A stretch of 64,000 bases of DNA from Brachycybe producta (GCA_036925085.1 JAUPFP010000007.1:1208247-1272246); one strand, 5' to 3'. Counted from the first letter of the stretch, positions 48,142 to 60,152 are shown. Notes: generated by a model from the sequence alone, not told the origin. A program made the numbers and translations.

Positions 48142-51112
48142 ATGTCCATGAAGGTCAAATCTTTTTTTTTTTTCTAATATAAAATATATTTTATTTATAC
48201 AATGTTTTGATTTGTTTCAGATTTATGATAATTAATATAAGTAAATTTGTTCTTATTTATTGTTAATAAAGTTTTGGCAAGTTTTTTTTTGCAGTATTTA
48301 ATCATTTTAGAAAAGAGATATAAATAGATAAAAAAAGAAATGTTATTTTTTTTTTTTGTAAATGTTTTTTTAAAACGAAAACAAGTATAATTACTTGTAA
48401 AATGATTATTCTTATTTATATATAAAAAATGTTCTGATAACTGTGAAAATAAGATCAAAGTTTTAATAAATAGGCCTATTACAAATTGCAATAGCCTGAC
48501 TGAAGGTTTCACTGCAATGGTTGCAAACATTGCGGTGTAGCCTTGTATTCGGGCTATTTTTTTCACGTGGCAATGTATTGCCATAATGTTCTGGTCAAGT
48601 ATACGAATGACAATGTTTCATGGCTTGCTACATACGGATTAGTGACGTGATGATGTGTTTAGATAACGACAACATCATTAAAAATAATTTATTCATTGCA
48701 TTTTACGTCACTAATTAGTAAACTTTATTGCTAGTTGTAAGCCATGTATACTTGACCAAAGCATAAAGGAATAAACGTAAAAAAAGTTTAATAACTTTTA
48801 CTTTCTTTAGGTTATTTTATATAAAAAAAATTGAATATAATGCCTAATCAAAATTACAATTAAGGTAGTTTATGTACGGATGATTTTTTAATTCTGATTA
48901 TTTTGTCTTTTAGGAACAAAATACAGAAAAACTAGAAAGTGTTTTCGAAGTAGAAGGGTAGCGCAATCACTTAATAGCATTTGAATGTTAATATCTTTCA
49001 AAAAAAATAAACTTTTGATAGTCAAAAATTAAAAAATATCGTCTTGTTTAAAGTTGGACCATTTTTAAACTGACACAAAAAGTTTATTTTGAAATATATC
49101 AACATGAAAATACCCTTAATTAGTGATTGAACTACCGTTCTATTCTCTAAAACACATCCAGATTTTTCTTCGAGAGGCGTTTATACCTTAACCAATAATC
49201 TCGTCTTTATAGCACAAGAAATGGACCAAATTCTCCAATGTTACATACTCAGAAGAAACAATCATAATAAATAGAATGAAAATGTTTTGTTTTTTTCTAA
49301 TCTGTTCACAGAAAGAAAGTCCAGCTGATCAGAAATTACACAGAGCCGCTTTAAACGGTGATCACAATGCACTTAGACACGTACTAGACAGTGGGAAAGT
49401 CCACGTGGACTGTAGTGACAAAGTAGATCTCCATACATTGCAATATGTTTCTTTACAAAAGTGTCCTAAATGTTATGTTTTCTAGGAAGGAACGACGCCA
49501 CTGATACTCGCTTGTGCTAATAATCATTACGAATGTGTCGCGGAACTATTAAACCAAGGTGCGAACCCAGAGGCTCGAAGATTGGTACGAATACCAGTTT
49601 GTATCAAGACATAACGCACACACATGTATATTAATAGTTGTTCTTGAACCTGAAAGTATTAAAATCGATGATTAATTGGCTTGTTGCAGACTGGAACGAC
49701 GGCACTCTTCTTTGCATCTCAGGGTGGGTTTCTCAACATTGTGAGAACCTTGCTAAAGAATGGTGCGATTGTCGATTCGGCTTGTGTGGTAAAAAAATAT
49801 CCACAATTCGAAAGAAATAACGAAATAAAGCAAAATGTGTTTAAACGAAATAGGACGGAGGGACGCCGTTGATAGTTGCTTGTCAAGGAGGACACTTGGC
49901 TGTAATTAACGAATTGGTTGGAGCTGGAGCTAGAATACATACTCATATGAAAGACAGGGCGACACCTCTTTTCATAGCTTCTCAGAACGGACACCTGGAG
50001 GTGGTTCGCTTTCTATTGGCCCGTGGTGCACAAGTGGATGCTAAGCGGATGGTATAAACTACGGGTCGGTCGTATTCTTTATGAAATGTTTAGCCAAAAA
50101 GTAGAGCTACGCTCAATTTTAGGAAGTAATTTGCCAAAAGTAATAAATTACTATAGTTAAATTATTTTTCAATTGAGAATTGACACTGTTTGGGCTTTAA
50201 ATGACGTCACTTTCTATAATTGGGTGTATTCGGTTTTGAGTAATTGTTTTTTTACGTTTGATGACGTCACATGCTTTGGAGAAAATTGAGTAATTGTAAA
50301 CTCTTTTTAATTTAGTATTTGTAATTAATTAATTACTTTTTAACTGATGTAATTTTTTAACTTTTAAAAGTAAATTTGTCCCATTTTCGATATAAAGTTG
50401 ATGAGTTTTGATCTACTTTTGACTAAGAATTCATTAACAAATTACGACCCCCTATTGTTCTCAAAACTACACCACACAGAACGAAAACAAAATGAATTGA
50501 TCGTCAATGTGTTTCTCAAAGGACGGAGCAACTCCTCTGTGGATCGCTTCTCAGCTGGGACATCCTAGTGTTGTACGGTGTCTCCTAGAGGCGGGAGCGA
50601 ACGTTGAAGCTGCGAGACACGTGATTTTAAAATGAAACTCTGCAAAGTTATGTAAAAAAGAACGTGACAGCGATTCTTTATAATTATTTTTAGGACGGCG
50701 CAACTCCGCTTTTCAAAGCCACTCATAAAGGTCACCTGGAAGTCGTCGAGGAACTTCTCGTAAAAAATCCGTCGTTAGGTCTATTGCCCGTAAGTTACGA
50801 CTGAAGTACTCTTGTAAGAATTTTCAAAGTCTTAAAATAAAACTGGTGGTTTTTTTTACCTCCCCTCGAATACAGAATGGCGAAAGTGCTTTACACGCAG
50901 CAGCTTTATTCGGACATTTAGCAATCGCAAAGAGATTAGTTTCTCTGGGAGCCGATCCATGGTTAAAAAATCGTGACGGTCTTACGCCGCTTCAGTTGGC
51001 AAGAGAAGGACGTCATTATTCAGTGATCAGTTACTTACAAGGCAGAACGACACAAGGACGAGCAAATAGTATTAGCAGAGGAACTTCACAGCAACACCAC
51101 AATGCCCATTAA
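48142..51112 (+). CDS. ANKRD29: ANKRD29-like ankyrin repeat protein, eight exons
   Basis: Protein made almost wholly of ankyrin repeats, a binding scaffold with no known enzymatic role. Well-supported exons: 49312-49422, 49486-49584, 49690-49788, 49854-50051, 50522-50620, 50694-50789 and 50876-51112 (stop TAA). Every junction is phase 0. Repeats carry the usual signatures: GTTPLILACANNH, GTTALFFASQGG, GGTPLIVACQGG, RATPLFIASQNG, GATPLWIASQLG, GATPLFKATHKG, GESALHAAALFG and GLTPLQLAREG. Order and sequence follow vertebrate ANKRD29, including the block SLGLLPNGESALHAA. The first coding exon is uncertain. I favour 48142-48153 (M-S-M-K then GTCAAA donor), because MSMK|KESP resembles the start MSFKKETP of the vertebrate protein. 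An alternative is 47941-47958 (MFAAQR). The total is about 316 residues against about 301 in man. The tail after the last repeat is Ser/Gln/His-rich. Intron 1 holds a family F transposon. Confidence 0.9.
48893..49165. mobile_element. Family F element in ANKRD29 intron 1
   Basis: AGTAGAAGGGTAGCGCAATC and inverted AGTGATTGAACTACCGTTCT; inner arms with ATATCTTTCAAAA / ATATATCAACATGAAAATAC. Confidence 0.75.
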
Positions 51113-51303
51113 TTTATTATTATTGCCTTAAAAACAATACTTAAAAAAGCAGCATCTTTATTGCATTTAGAAACTTGTTTCTAGTCATTGTTAATTAAAA
51201 CCAAGAAACACTCGTTAATTACGACAGTTTCACGGAAAATGTTTGTATTTACCATAAAAAAAAAGTTTAATCAATGCAAAAAAACAAAACAATTTAAAAG
51301 ATT

Positions 51304-51360
51304 GTTTTCTCGGCTTTTTTGAATCGTTTACAAAGAAAAATTCAAAAAAGCCGAGAAAAC
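51304..51360. repeat. Perfect 20-bp-stem inverted repeat between convergent genes
   Basis: GTTTTCTCGGCTTTTTTGAA (51304-51323) and its exact complement (51341-51360), 17-nt loop. AATAAA on the plus strand follows at 51399-51404. Confidence 0.92.
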
Positions 51361-51398
51361 GAACTTGAAAATCGTTTTCAAAATACAGCGAAATATTC

Positions 51399-51404
51399 AA
51401 TAAA
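51399..51404 (+). promoter_or_regulatory. Candidate ANKRD29 poly(A) signal
   Basis: AATAAA about 290 nt after the stop codon; the only canonical plus-strand signal I saw close downstream. Confidence 0.45.
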
Positions 51405-51502
51405 AAATATATGTTTATATGTAAATTGTGATTTGATTACCGGACTCATATTTTGTCTCTGATCGAGACTTAATTATAAGGCACAGAGAGAACACTTAAG
51501 AC

Positions 51503-51742
51503 TAGAGATGGGCGAGTAGTATCCGCAAATATCGTAGTGTATACGAGCGTAGAATATCAGCCATTGTGCAGCAAGCAGCCAGTTGTGTTTGTTTACAGTC
51601 TTGATTATTGCTATTGACGAGTTTCGCCTTGTTTACGGTTCAACTCCAATGTTCAAAATTTGAAATAACTGTTCTGGAAATTCGAATATTCGAGATCTGG
51701 TTGAAATTCGAATTCGAGAAAAGTATTACTCGCCCATCTCTA
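51503..51742. mobile_element. hAT-like MITE (TAGAGATGGGCGAGTA ends)
   Basis: 240 bp with 16-bp perfect inverted ends and exact 8-bp duplication CTTAAGAC. Interior repeats TTCGAAT words. Confidence 0.93.
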
Positions 51743-51958
51743 CTTAAGACCCAAGTTCAAGAAGAAAAACTTAACACTTTAACCATAATCAAACGGTTCA
51801 AGTGTTAAAGTTTCCTTCAGGAAATGTTGGCGCTCGGATTTCGAGTAACGAGAATAAATTGAGAACGAAAAAAGATAAAGAGGAACAAACAAATTTAAGT
51901 AGGATATTGAAAATAACAAGTTAATAAGTAAAACAAATTCATCTCGCCTCGAAATTTC

Positions 51959-54100
51959 TTACAAATCCTTAATGCTGTGATCCATCTGTTCCTTTACGAG
52001 AAAAGTCGCAATGCTGAAAAAATTGACAGATAAAAAAAAGGCAATTCAATCAAAATTAGAATCTTCAGAGACCAAACGAAAGAAAAGAAAACTCAACTGT
52101 TTCATCATGTGTTCATAAATGAAGGAAGGCATAATGGTGATCGTAATGACGTCACCACCTTGGTTAACGATCTGTGTTATGTCTTTATCCTTCAATCCGA
52201 TTACATTTTGTCCGTTCACTTCCAGAAGATGATGATCGGTCAAAACTCCGTTTCTGGCGGCGGAAGAATCCGTCACGATCGAGAAGATCTTTCCGTTCTT
52301 GAACAGGAATCCGATGTGACCCGCACTTCCTTTGTGCATCGTAATCGTTCTCTCGAACGGTCTGAAGATAACAACAACAAAAATACACATTTAGAAACGA
52401 GTTCCAAAATGAAGAAAAACGTCGTAAAGAAATAGCAAAAAGCACTTTTTAAAACGAGAAAATCGTTTATTTTTTAAATTCGGTTTTTTTAAGAGTAGAT
52501 TTAAAATTGTAAAATATAATTTTCATGACGTTGTATCTTTGAAAATACAACTTTTTATGTTAGTATGAAAATTAACTAACTTCAAACAGACAATATAATT
52601 TTAATTTTTGTCTATAAAAAAAGTTTATTTTGAAAGATACCGTCATGAAAATTATATTTTACACAATTAATTAATAACAGTTTTTTTTAAAAAAAATTGA
52701 AACGATTTTATCTTTTTGTTAAAAAGTGATTTTTGTTCTCTTAATACTTTTTTTCTCATTAAAATACACCAAATAGCTGATTATTTGATCCAGGAGCAAC
52801 ACTAACGAGAAATTGAAAGTGTGTTAAAAACTAGAATGGTAGGCTCAGACACTGAAGAGTATTTTCATGTTGGTATCTTTCAACATAAACTTCTTATAAA
52901 CTAAAAAAAATCTGCTTAAAGTTTTGATCATTTTCTCAAACTGACATTAAAAGTTTATTTTAAAAGATATCAACATGAAAATACTAATCAGTGATTGAGC
53001 TACCCTTCTAGTTTCTAAAACACTTAAGTTTCCTGTTTATTTGGCTTTTAAAAGACGATAATTATGAGTTCGAGGGTAACCATTTAGACTTTATGATAAA
53101 AACCACCCGAAAGTTGTTTAACTTGTTTCAAAAAAGCACAAATTATATTTAATAATTATTAGTTGAAATAATAAAATATACACCTGTCTCTGACCGCTAC
53201 AACAATGTTGTTGTTAGAGCACTTTCTGAATACAGCGTGCATTTTATCGGAGTCGTAACCGGCTACGTTGACACCGTTCACCTGAAGGATCTGATCTCCG
53301 AACCTGAGACCTGCCAAAGCAGCCGGAGAATTCTTTTGAACCAGAATTATAAAAACACCCTGAAAACAAAACAACAAAGTCCACAATTAAACTCCATCAG
53401 AATGGCACTTAAAACAAAAAACCCAAAACGAACTTTATTGACGTCTTTGACTTTCATTCCGATCTTTCCGTTTCTATCTTTACATAGACTAACTTCACGA
53501 ATTCCGTGAGAAACTTCGGCACGATGCAATCCAACGGATCCACCGGATATCGGAGCGATCATACCATAATTCGATGGTGGACCTTGTGCAACTGGAATAG
53601 CAACTTGAGCCTTAAATTAATAAAAAAAAAATGACATTATAAAAAAAAATAACTCTTAAAAGGCGTGATTTCGGAGTTCCGATTAAGTTACTAACTGGTT
53701 GCGGAACGGCGACTGCGTTTGGAGTGATGTTGGCGGCTACGAGAAATTGAGGAGTCAGATCCAAACCCATGTAGTCGTTCAGCGCAGGATAAAGTGCAGA
53801 GAAGTTCTTTGGTGGATTTACGGGATACGGAAGTGGATTCGTTGCCGGTTGAGCCGATGAAGCGATCGGTACCGGTTCATTGGGCCCACCATTTGAAGAT
53901 GGAACCGGAACCGGAACCTGTTGTTGTTGTTGATGTTGTTGAGATAAATGAGCCAGTTGGGCCTTGATTGATAAAACAACAACAGAATTTAATTAAATTT
54001 TTCTCTCCAGTTTTATCTTGATTAGAATTTTTCTGTTGTAAACACTTACTCGAGTCAACTGATCCACTTTCATATCTTCAAGTGATGGATAAAACGACAT
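51959..54100 (-). CDS. SDCBP: Syntenin (syndecan-binding protein), tandem PDZ adaptor, six coding exons
   Basis: Cytoplasmic adaptor with two PDZ domains that binds syndecan tails and phosphoinositides and, through LYPxL motifs, ALIX in exosome formation (known for the family). Minus-strand exons: 54100-54050, 53962-53696, 53610-53434, 53359-53184, 52361-52098 and 52013-51959; 990 nt, 329 residues, all introns GT-AG and in phase. The N-terminus [17 protein letters not shown] matches the family start. Exon 2 is Gln/Pro/Val-rich and holds [15 protein letters not shown]1 (about residues 144-222) has GKIGMKV and [21 protein letters not shown]2 (about 228-305) has [32 protein letters not shown] and [11 protein letters not shown]. 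The last exon, 55 nt after an 84-nt intron, supplies [17 protein letters not shown] and aligns without gaps to the vertebrate tail ending MDHTIPEV. Without that splice, the frame reads through into intron sequence. The linker before PDZ1 is about 30 residues longer than in vertebrates. The 5'UTR probably begins upstream (AG acceptor near 54140). Confidence 0.95.
52778..53060. mobile_element. Family F element in SDCBP intron 4
   Basis: AAAACTAGAATGGTAGGCTC and inverted GAGCTACCCTTCTAGTTTCT; inner arms TTTTCATGTTGGTATCTTTC / AAGATATCAACATGAAAATA. Confidence 0.8.
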
Positions 54101-54289
54101 CTTATCGGCAGGTGGTGGTGGTCCCCGTTCAACAAAAAATAACTAAATCCTAAAATAAACAAATGAATTTGTTATTTTTTTTAAAAAAAATGGCTCAAAT
54201 GTAACTTTAAAGCTGTTTTTAAAGGTACAAGTTAAATTTATTTAGAATTAATTTTATAAAAATTAATATGGTTTTATAGAACAGTTTGA

Positions 54290-54530
54290 CTTTCGAACTC
54301 GAAAGTGTTTTATAAACTAGAAGGGTAACTGTGGTAAGGGTATTTTCATTCATTTTGATTTCAAAATAAACTTTTAATAAACAAAAAAATTAAATGTAAG
54401 CTTAAAAAAGTTGGGTCATTTTCATAACTCACATTTAAAAAAAAAAGCTTATTTTGAAAGACTTCAAAATGAAATTCCCTTTATTGATTGAGCGACCCTT
54501 CAAGTTTCTAAAACACTCAAGTTTCTCATC
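54290..54530. mobile_element. Family F element just upstream of the SDCBP start
   Basis: AAACTAGAAGGGTAACTGTG and inverted GAGCGACCCTTCAAGTTTCT; inner arms ATTTTCATTCATTTTGAT / GACTTCAAAATGAAAT. Confidence 0.7.
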
Positions 54531-55312
54531 ATTTTTCAAAAAAATAAACTTTCTTCAGCATTTTGAACTTTCAAAATCGTCTATTTTCAGGGCTATCAAT
54601 ATTTCAAAATATGTTTTTTCAAAAAAAAAAAACCTGCTATGGATAAACAAAAAGTTTATTTTAAAAGATATCATCATGGTGAAAAATACTTTTATATTAT
54701 TATAAGAAATCTTTTTTTTTCTCCTCGTAAAAGATCACGTAGCGTTCTGGTCAAGTATGCACGGCTTACTGTTTACAGTTGATCGATTATTAATGTCAAT
54801 AACGTCAAATTGGCATTGAATAAAACAATTAAAAACGTTCTTGTGAATATCTTCAACATTTCCATCCGCTTTCTTAATAAAAAAACTTTGTTTTTAACTT
54901 TGTCCTTGTATAGTTGACCAGAGCAAAAATCCATTGTTACTGAACTTGAGGTTGTTATCAATTTCATCCACAAAATTACTTTTTATTTACGTTTTTTTTC
55001 TTCTTCTATATAAATAATATTCTAACCCCAATTGACCTTTGAACCACGTTTACGGGATTTAAAAAACCAAACCACCACAAGTTCACAACCAAAACCTAAG
55101 TTTTTCATCTTTCGACTCGTCCAAATAGAAGTTTTTATTTTTTTAAGAAAATTATTTTTCTCATTTTAATCACGAAATCATATTCTATCATAATATTAAA
55201 TAAAAAAAAATACCGGAAATTATTTAAATTAGGAACCGCTTAGCCTCTATGCATAAGTTTGTAGAGCTCCTTAGCTTGGAGGCTAGTGGCGGCTCCCAAT
55301 CGAAAAAAATTA

Positions 55313-55537
55313 ACTAGTGTTAGCCCATTAGTATTAGCAGAGCGCATGCGTATTGCCATCTTATCATTTTATATAGGAAAGTGATTGCAGATTTGCGTTA
55401 GCAGCGCCATCTATTTATCACCAATGGAAACTGCCGATGAGACGTCCAATATAGGAAACCTATATATAAAATCCTAAATAAAACGATAAGATGGCAATAC
55501 GCATGCGCTCTGCTAATACTAATGGGCTAACGCTAGT
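55313..55537. mobile_element. 225-bp MITE with about 50-bp inverted ends
   Basis: ACTAGTGTTAGCCCATTAGT to TTGCCATCTTATC on the left, nearly perfectly inverted on the right. Exact 9-bp duplication AAAAAATTA. Centre holds GCGCCATCTATTTA. Confidence 0.92.
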
Positions 55538-55799
55538 AAAAAATTATTATCCGAATTACAAAATAATAAATTAATCAATATAATTGTCAAAGAAACAATC
55601 TAAAATAAACGTTTCAATCATATTATACAAACTCATAATAAACAAACGAATGACAACAAACATGGTCACGTGCACGTTCTTCGACCGGAAGTCGCCAGTT
55701 TGCGAACACCCCCTTCTCTCTCCTCCTCTGTATACGCAGTCTAACGCAGACACATATTATGCGGATGCGTCATACGTCCGGTAATAATAACGTCTCTAA

Positions 55800-56830
55800 G
55801 AGACACCGGATGACGTCACGCGGACTTTCCTAAGTTCATGCTAAAACAGCTGTGTGACGTCATCCGTGTCGTCTTAAGAGACAACCGCAATGAAGACTTA
55901 CAAGTGTACGCAACATACGTTACGAAATAACAATAATAAAATTATAAACGGCAGTTTGTTTTTTAGTGCTTTTTACACATAAAATAAATGTCGTTTAAGA
56001 TTAAAAAACTTCGACTAAACTTCTTTAAAGAAACTTCTTTAAAATTAGAAAACGCATTGATTTATAATAAATTAACAAACGTATACGTACCTAAATAACT
56101 ACAAATGGTATAAGAATTAACCAGTCCTTCAGAAATAACGAAAAAAATAGCAAATGACAACGTTAAGAACGAATAAAACAGTAAAAATCAGCAAACAACC
56201 GACACTCTTACTCAAACTCTTACGAGAAAATATGACGATTCCGATTCCCAATAGAACTATATTAGACGTCACTGCGCAATACTTCCGCGCACGTCTACAT
56301 CGATACACTTAGAAAATCGATGACCCTTATGTATACAGGCAATTAGAAAACGGGATGAACAGAAGTTGGCTCCGCCCTTTTTATGACGAACGTAACTTCT
56401 AATTGGTGGATTATGTAGTCTGACGTCACATGCTCCGCCCTTTTTAACGTCCAACTACACAACAAACTAATTAGAAGATGCCATTCATCATAAAAAAGGG
56501 AGGAGCCAACCTTCTGTTCATCCCGTTTTCTAATTGCCTGTCTTCTATATCGATACAAAATTTCTGCCTTGAATTTCTTTCTTCATTAAAAATCTCTGAA
56601 ACTTTTTTTTATCCGTAAATAATCGTAGCAGAACACCTAAATTAATACGTTTAATTAATATATTATTTTTTATTATGGCCGTCTGTGTGTTTAAAATCAT
56701 TTTCAAAAAATTCAATAATCGATAATGATATAGCGAAATGTGTTTATCGATATCAAATCACAAGACATGAGCGATAAGTTAAATGACGTCACCAGAACCT
56801 CACGCATTAACATGTGACAATGACGTCATA
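55800..56830. promoter_or_regulatory. Cluster of CRE-type motifs in the putative SDCBP 5' region
   Basis: TGACGTCA-type words at about 55,811, 55,857, 56,264, 56,784 and 56,821, outside family A. SDCBP probably starts in this 1-kb stretch, though no first exon could be fixed. Confidence 0.3.
56335..56541 (+). mobile_element. Family A MITE, copy 21
   Basis: Ends ACAGGCAATTAGAAAACGGG and complement; imperfect 9-bp flanks (CTTATGTAT / CTTCTATAT). The only family A copy found beyond 40 kb. Confidence 0.9.
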
Positions 56831-57269
56831 CATATACAACGGGCGTGTTCCTATGGTGTTCCCCCCGGAGAATTATATTTCCTTGAGAAGGCCGCATTGT
56901 TTTTTATGTTTTGTTCTATTTCTTTTTATTATGACTCATATGATTATAATTTAACTGTCTATAATATCTATATGAAAAAAGATTGAGATAAATGAACTTC
57001 TTTTAATATTTAGGTGTTAAAAAGGGGGTTGTTTGTCTCCCCCCCCATTCTATTGTCCCCCTATATTCATACTTTAATTTGAAACAGCCTGTAGGGCCTA
57101 TATGGTTTATGTTACTTGCGTATGCGGTAAGCTCCGCAAGGATAGAAAAAATACACAAAATACCTACAACAATATTTTATATTTTAATTACATTTGCACT
57201 AATTTTGATATTTAATATCAGTTTATTTGATACAAAATTTTTTTATTTGAAATGGTTTACTAATTCAGA

Positions 57270-58440
57270 GAAACTAGAAAGTTTTTTTTTAGAAACTAGA
57301 AGGGTAGCTCAGTTAATTAAGAGCCTAGATCCACGTCCATCTTGTTGTTTTGAGCAGACGACAACGAGACAAATGAGTGTTCTTATATAGTGTTACTAAA
57401 ACTGAAAGAAATCGCCTCACAATGGCTCAATTCAAATACAGTAAAGCGCAAAATGCAATAAAAACTATTGTTCTTCATGTGCTCGATTTATATAATTTTT
57501 GAATAGGTCTTTCTATTTTTAAACAACGTTCAAAGTCGTTCGTTTTTTCAACCCCATGTTAAATCCCATTGGCCCCAAAACCGTCCCACAAACATTTGAA
57601 AAACTCTCGTTAAAAACGATTTAGAACAATAACAAAATAATTAGCACATACATTCATGTATTGGCTTCACGATGTTTCTTTTTTATAGATGTTGAAAAGG
57701 TTCTTCTATTTTTTAATAACGTTTAAAATCGTACGTTTTTTAACTCCATGTTAAGTCCCATAGGACTAAAACACCGTCCAACAAAAGTTAAGAGAACTCT
57801 GATTAAAAATGATTTAGAGCAATCAGAAAAATTAGCACGTACTTACATGTGTTTATTGCCTTCAGGATTATTCCTTTTTCTAAATTTTAATAACATTTAA
57901 AATCTTACGTTTTTTTAACTCCATGTTAAGTCCCATAGGACCAAAAAAACGTCACCCAAACATTTGAAGAACTCCCGTTAAAAACAACTCAGAACAATAA
58001 CAAAATAATTATTACGTGCATTAATCTACTGGCTTCATAATGTTTTCTTTTTATAAGGTTAGCACGCGAAATTATTTTTCTATTAATTATTATGTGACTT
58101 CGAACCGGGAGAAAAAACGTTAAAAAACCGTTTTTCAATCAACAACGATCGCAGCGCCTACATCCGGAGAAATTTTGAACTAAACGATGTATCTAGCCTC
58201 TTAAAGGTATTTTCAAGTTGATATCTTTCAAAATAAACTTTGTATGGACAAAAATTATAAAAAAAATATCACACTCTTAAGAGGATGAGAAAGAGACACC
58301 CACAACAATAAAGTTAGGTCATTTTCAAATTCACGTAAAAAGTTTATTTTGAAAGATATCAACATGAAAATACATTTATCATTGTAATGTCAATTAAGTT
58401 GATCACACTTAAGCTTCTCTTCATTGTGTCCATCAAGAAG
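57270..58440. mobile_element. Family F element split by family D copy 5
   Basis: GAAACTAGAAGGGTAGCTC before the insert and GGTATTTTCAAGTTGATATC after it; right arm GATATCAACATGAAAATACA. Confidence 0.75.
57317..58204 (+). mobile_element. Family D element, copy 5
   Basis: TTAA at both ends, TTAAGAGCCTAGATCCACG left and GTATCTAGCCTCTTAA right, three internal tandem units (the third with a short deletion). Confidence 0.9.
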
Positions 58441-59102
58441 TTCAAAATTCTCATTCTTTAAGAATGAGAATATTAACATAAAATTATTCGATGAAAGCAT
58501 TATTTTTAAAATCTAATTAAAATAATAAGGAATGTAGTAAAATAATTCTAATATAAGCTATATATGTAATAACTGAATTATAATATTAAATATTTTAATT
58601 TATTTTAAAAGTTAAAAATGATATTTGTGAACATTTTTCAAGAAAAAATTACATTTTTGTTTACAATAAAAATTACACAACCCTTATTTATACTAATTAT
58701 ATTATTATATAATTAAATAAATTAAGTTTAGTGAAAATAATTTTATACAGTAGTAGAACTGTCGTATTTACAATAATAGATTTTTTTTCGTTTATTTGAC
58801 AATAAATATTTTCAAAAAAAAATTATTTGTTAATTTTTTTATTTCGTTGCTGTTTTGTGTGAATTTTGCTTCTAAACTGATTTGCATGTTCAAACTTTTC
58901 ATCCCCTTATGATCCGTTATGCAACATAACCCTCCCCAAATTCCCCCCCCCCCCTTTTTTACTCATAAATCCATGGGAACAATAAATATCATCCATGTAA
59001 TTTGCTTGCCAATGAGAATACAGAATAGGCCTTTTTTACTCTATTGAACACCACGCGCTTTTGTGTCGTCATGTGTTCAATTGACGCGGCTTTAGAGGAA
59101 CC
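58441..59102. other. AT-rich stretch, nothing recognised
   Basis: Poly-C near 58,945. No supported ORF. Confidence 0.5.
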
Positions 59103-59765
59103 CAGTGTTGCCAGCTACGCATTATGCAAATAAAACAATATTCATAATTGTGTAAACAATTATTATTACAAATATCAAACAAAACGTTACGCAAATAAAT
59201 ATTTTCTCACTAGATTTCATTTTCTGATAATTTTCAAAGTAACAGCATAACATTGTAAATTACAAAACTGGATTCATATTTATTATATAATTTGTTATCA
59301 AACTAATTACGAAATTATAAATCACGCAAATTAACTTTAAAATCAAGGGGAACGACACATGGAGGTGAATCTCGTACAGTATGGCAAGATGTTTTACTTT
59401 TTATCCGCATTTTACTGGGATTTCCAACACTTCAAGTCTATTCTTGGTATCAAGTTAAACGCGGATAAAAATTAAAACGCGGATAAGCTAGCCTTTCTAC
59501 TGTGAATTTCGATGATTTTTTGTGAATCTCGTAAGCGATTTTCTTTTAATGTCGTCTCCCTTGCTTCAACTCATACAAAGTCAAAAGTACTAATTAATTA
59601 ATTTAAGAAAATTGTAAAAAGTTTTATATAATTAATAAAAATCACAATTAAGGAATATTTTCATTGACAATATTGCTAACAAGACTGTATTTTAAAATGT
59701 ATTTTAATAATTGATGCCAAACGAAACTTTAATCAAAAAATGAAAAAGTAAATCTGGCAACACTG
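59103..59765. mobile_element. Family P element, copy 2, with family O nested
   Basis: CAGTGTTGCCAGCTACGC and inverted TCTGGCAACACTG. Family O (ATGGCAAGATGTTTTAC; GTGAATCTCGTAAGCG) lies at about 59,360-59,570. Confidence 0.65.
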
Positions 59766-60119
59766 AATCCAGTCGTTTCAGACACGTGTCTAATATTTGT
59801 TATAGAATAACCCACTCCCACCCATCCACATCCCCCCCCCCCCTTGTTTCAATAGGGGGTTTCTCTCACGTTCACCCTCTTTTTTTCAAACCAAAAAAGT
59901 GACGTAGACAGCAGCGCCACTACTACAACTAAAAAGTTTTCTTTTTTTGAATGGTTCATCACAATAATGAAAGTAAGTTCAAAAGTTATAATAAATCGAA
60001 AGGTAACAGACCTACTGACTGACAAACTCAAAAAACAGGCACCAGTTTCGAACTCGAGCTAAACAAAAGTAGTTTTATCATTTTATAACTTTTTAAAGTA
60101 AAACTTTTTTTTAACAAAA

Positions 60120-60152
60120 ATGCAACGAAAAATAATTCATCGCAAAGCAAAA
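60120..60152 (+). CDS. Possible first coding mini-exon (MQRKIIHRKAK)
   Basis: ATG after an A-rich leader, then 11 codons ending at a strong donor (AAAAC|GTAAGT). The split codon C| joins in phase with the exon at 62723, reading through its ATG as RMSKHYG. Transcript evidence is needed; the 2.6-kb intron would contain the 61.1-61.6 kb minisatellite. The alternative is a 5'UTR with a chance ATG. Confidence 0.25.

Noticed and set aside
49719..49994. Minus-strand ORF over ANKRD29 exons
   Set aside because: Antisense shadow; crosses exon-intron borders.
52109..52435. Plus-strand ORF of 108 aa
   Set aside because: Antisense shadow of SDCBP exon 5.
57079..57390. 103-aa plus-strand ORF with a hydrophobic stretch
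   Set aside because: Runs from family F into the terminus of family D.
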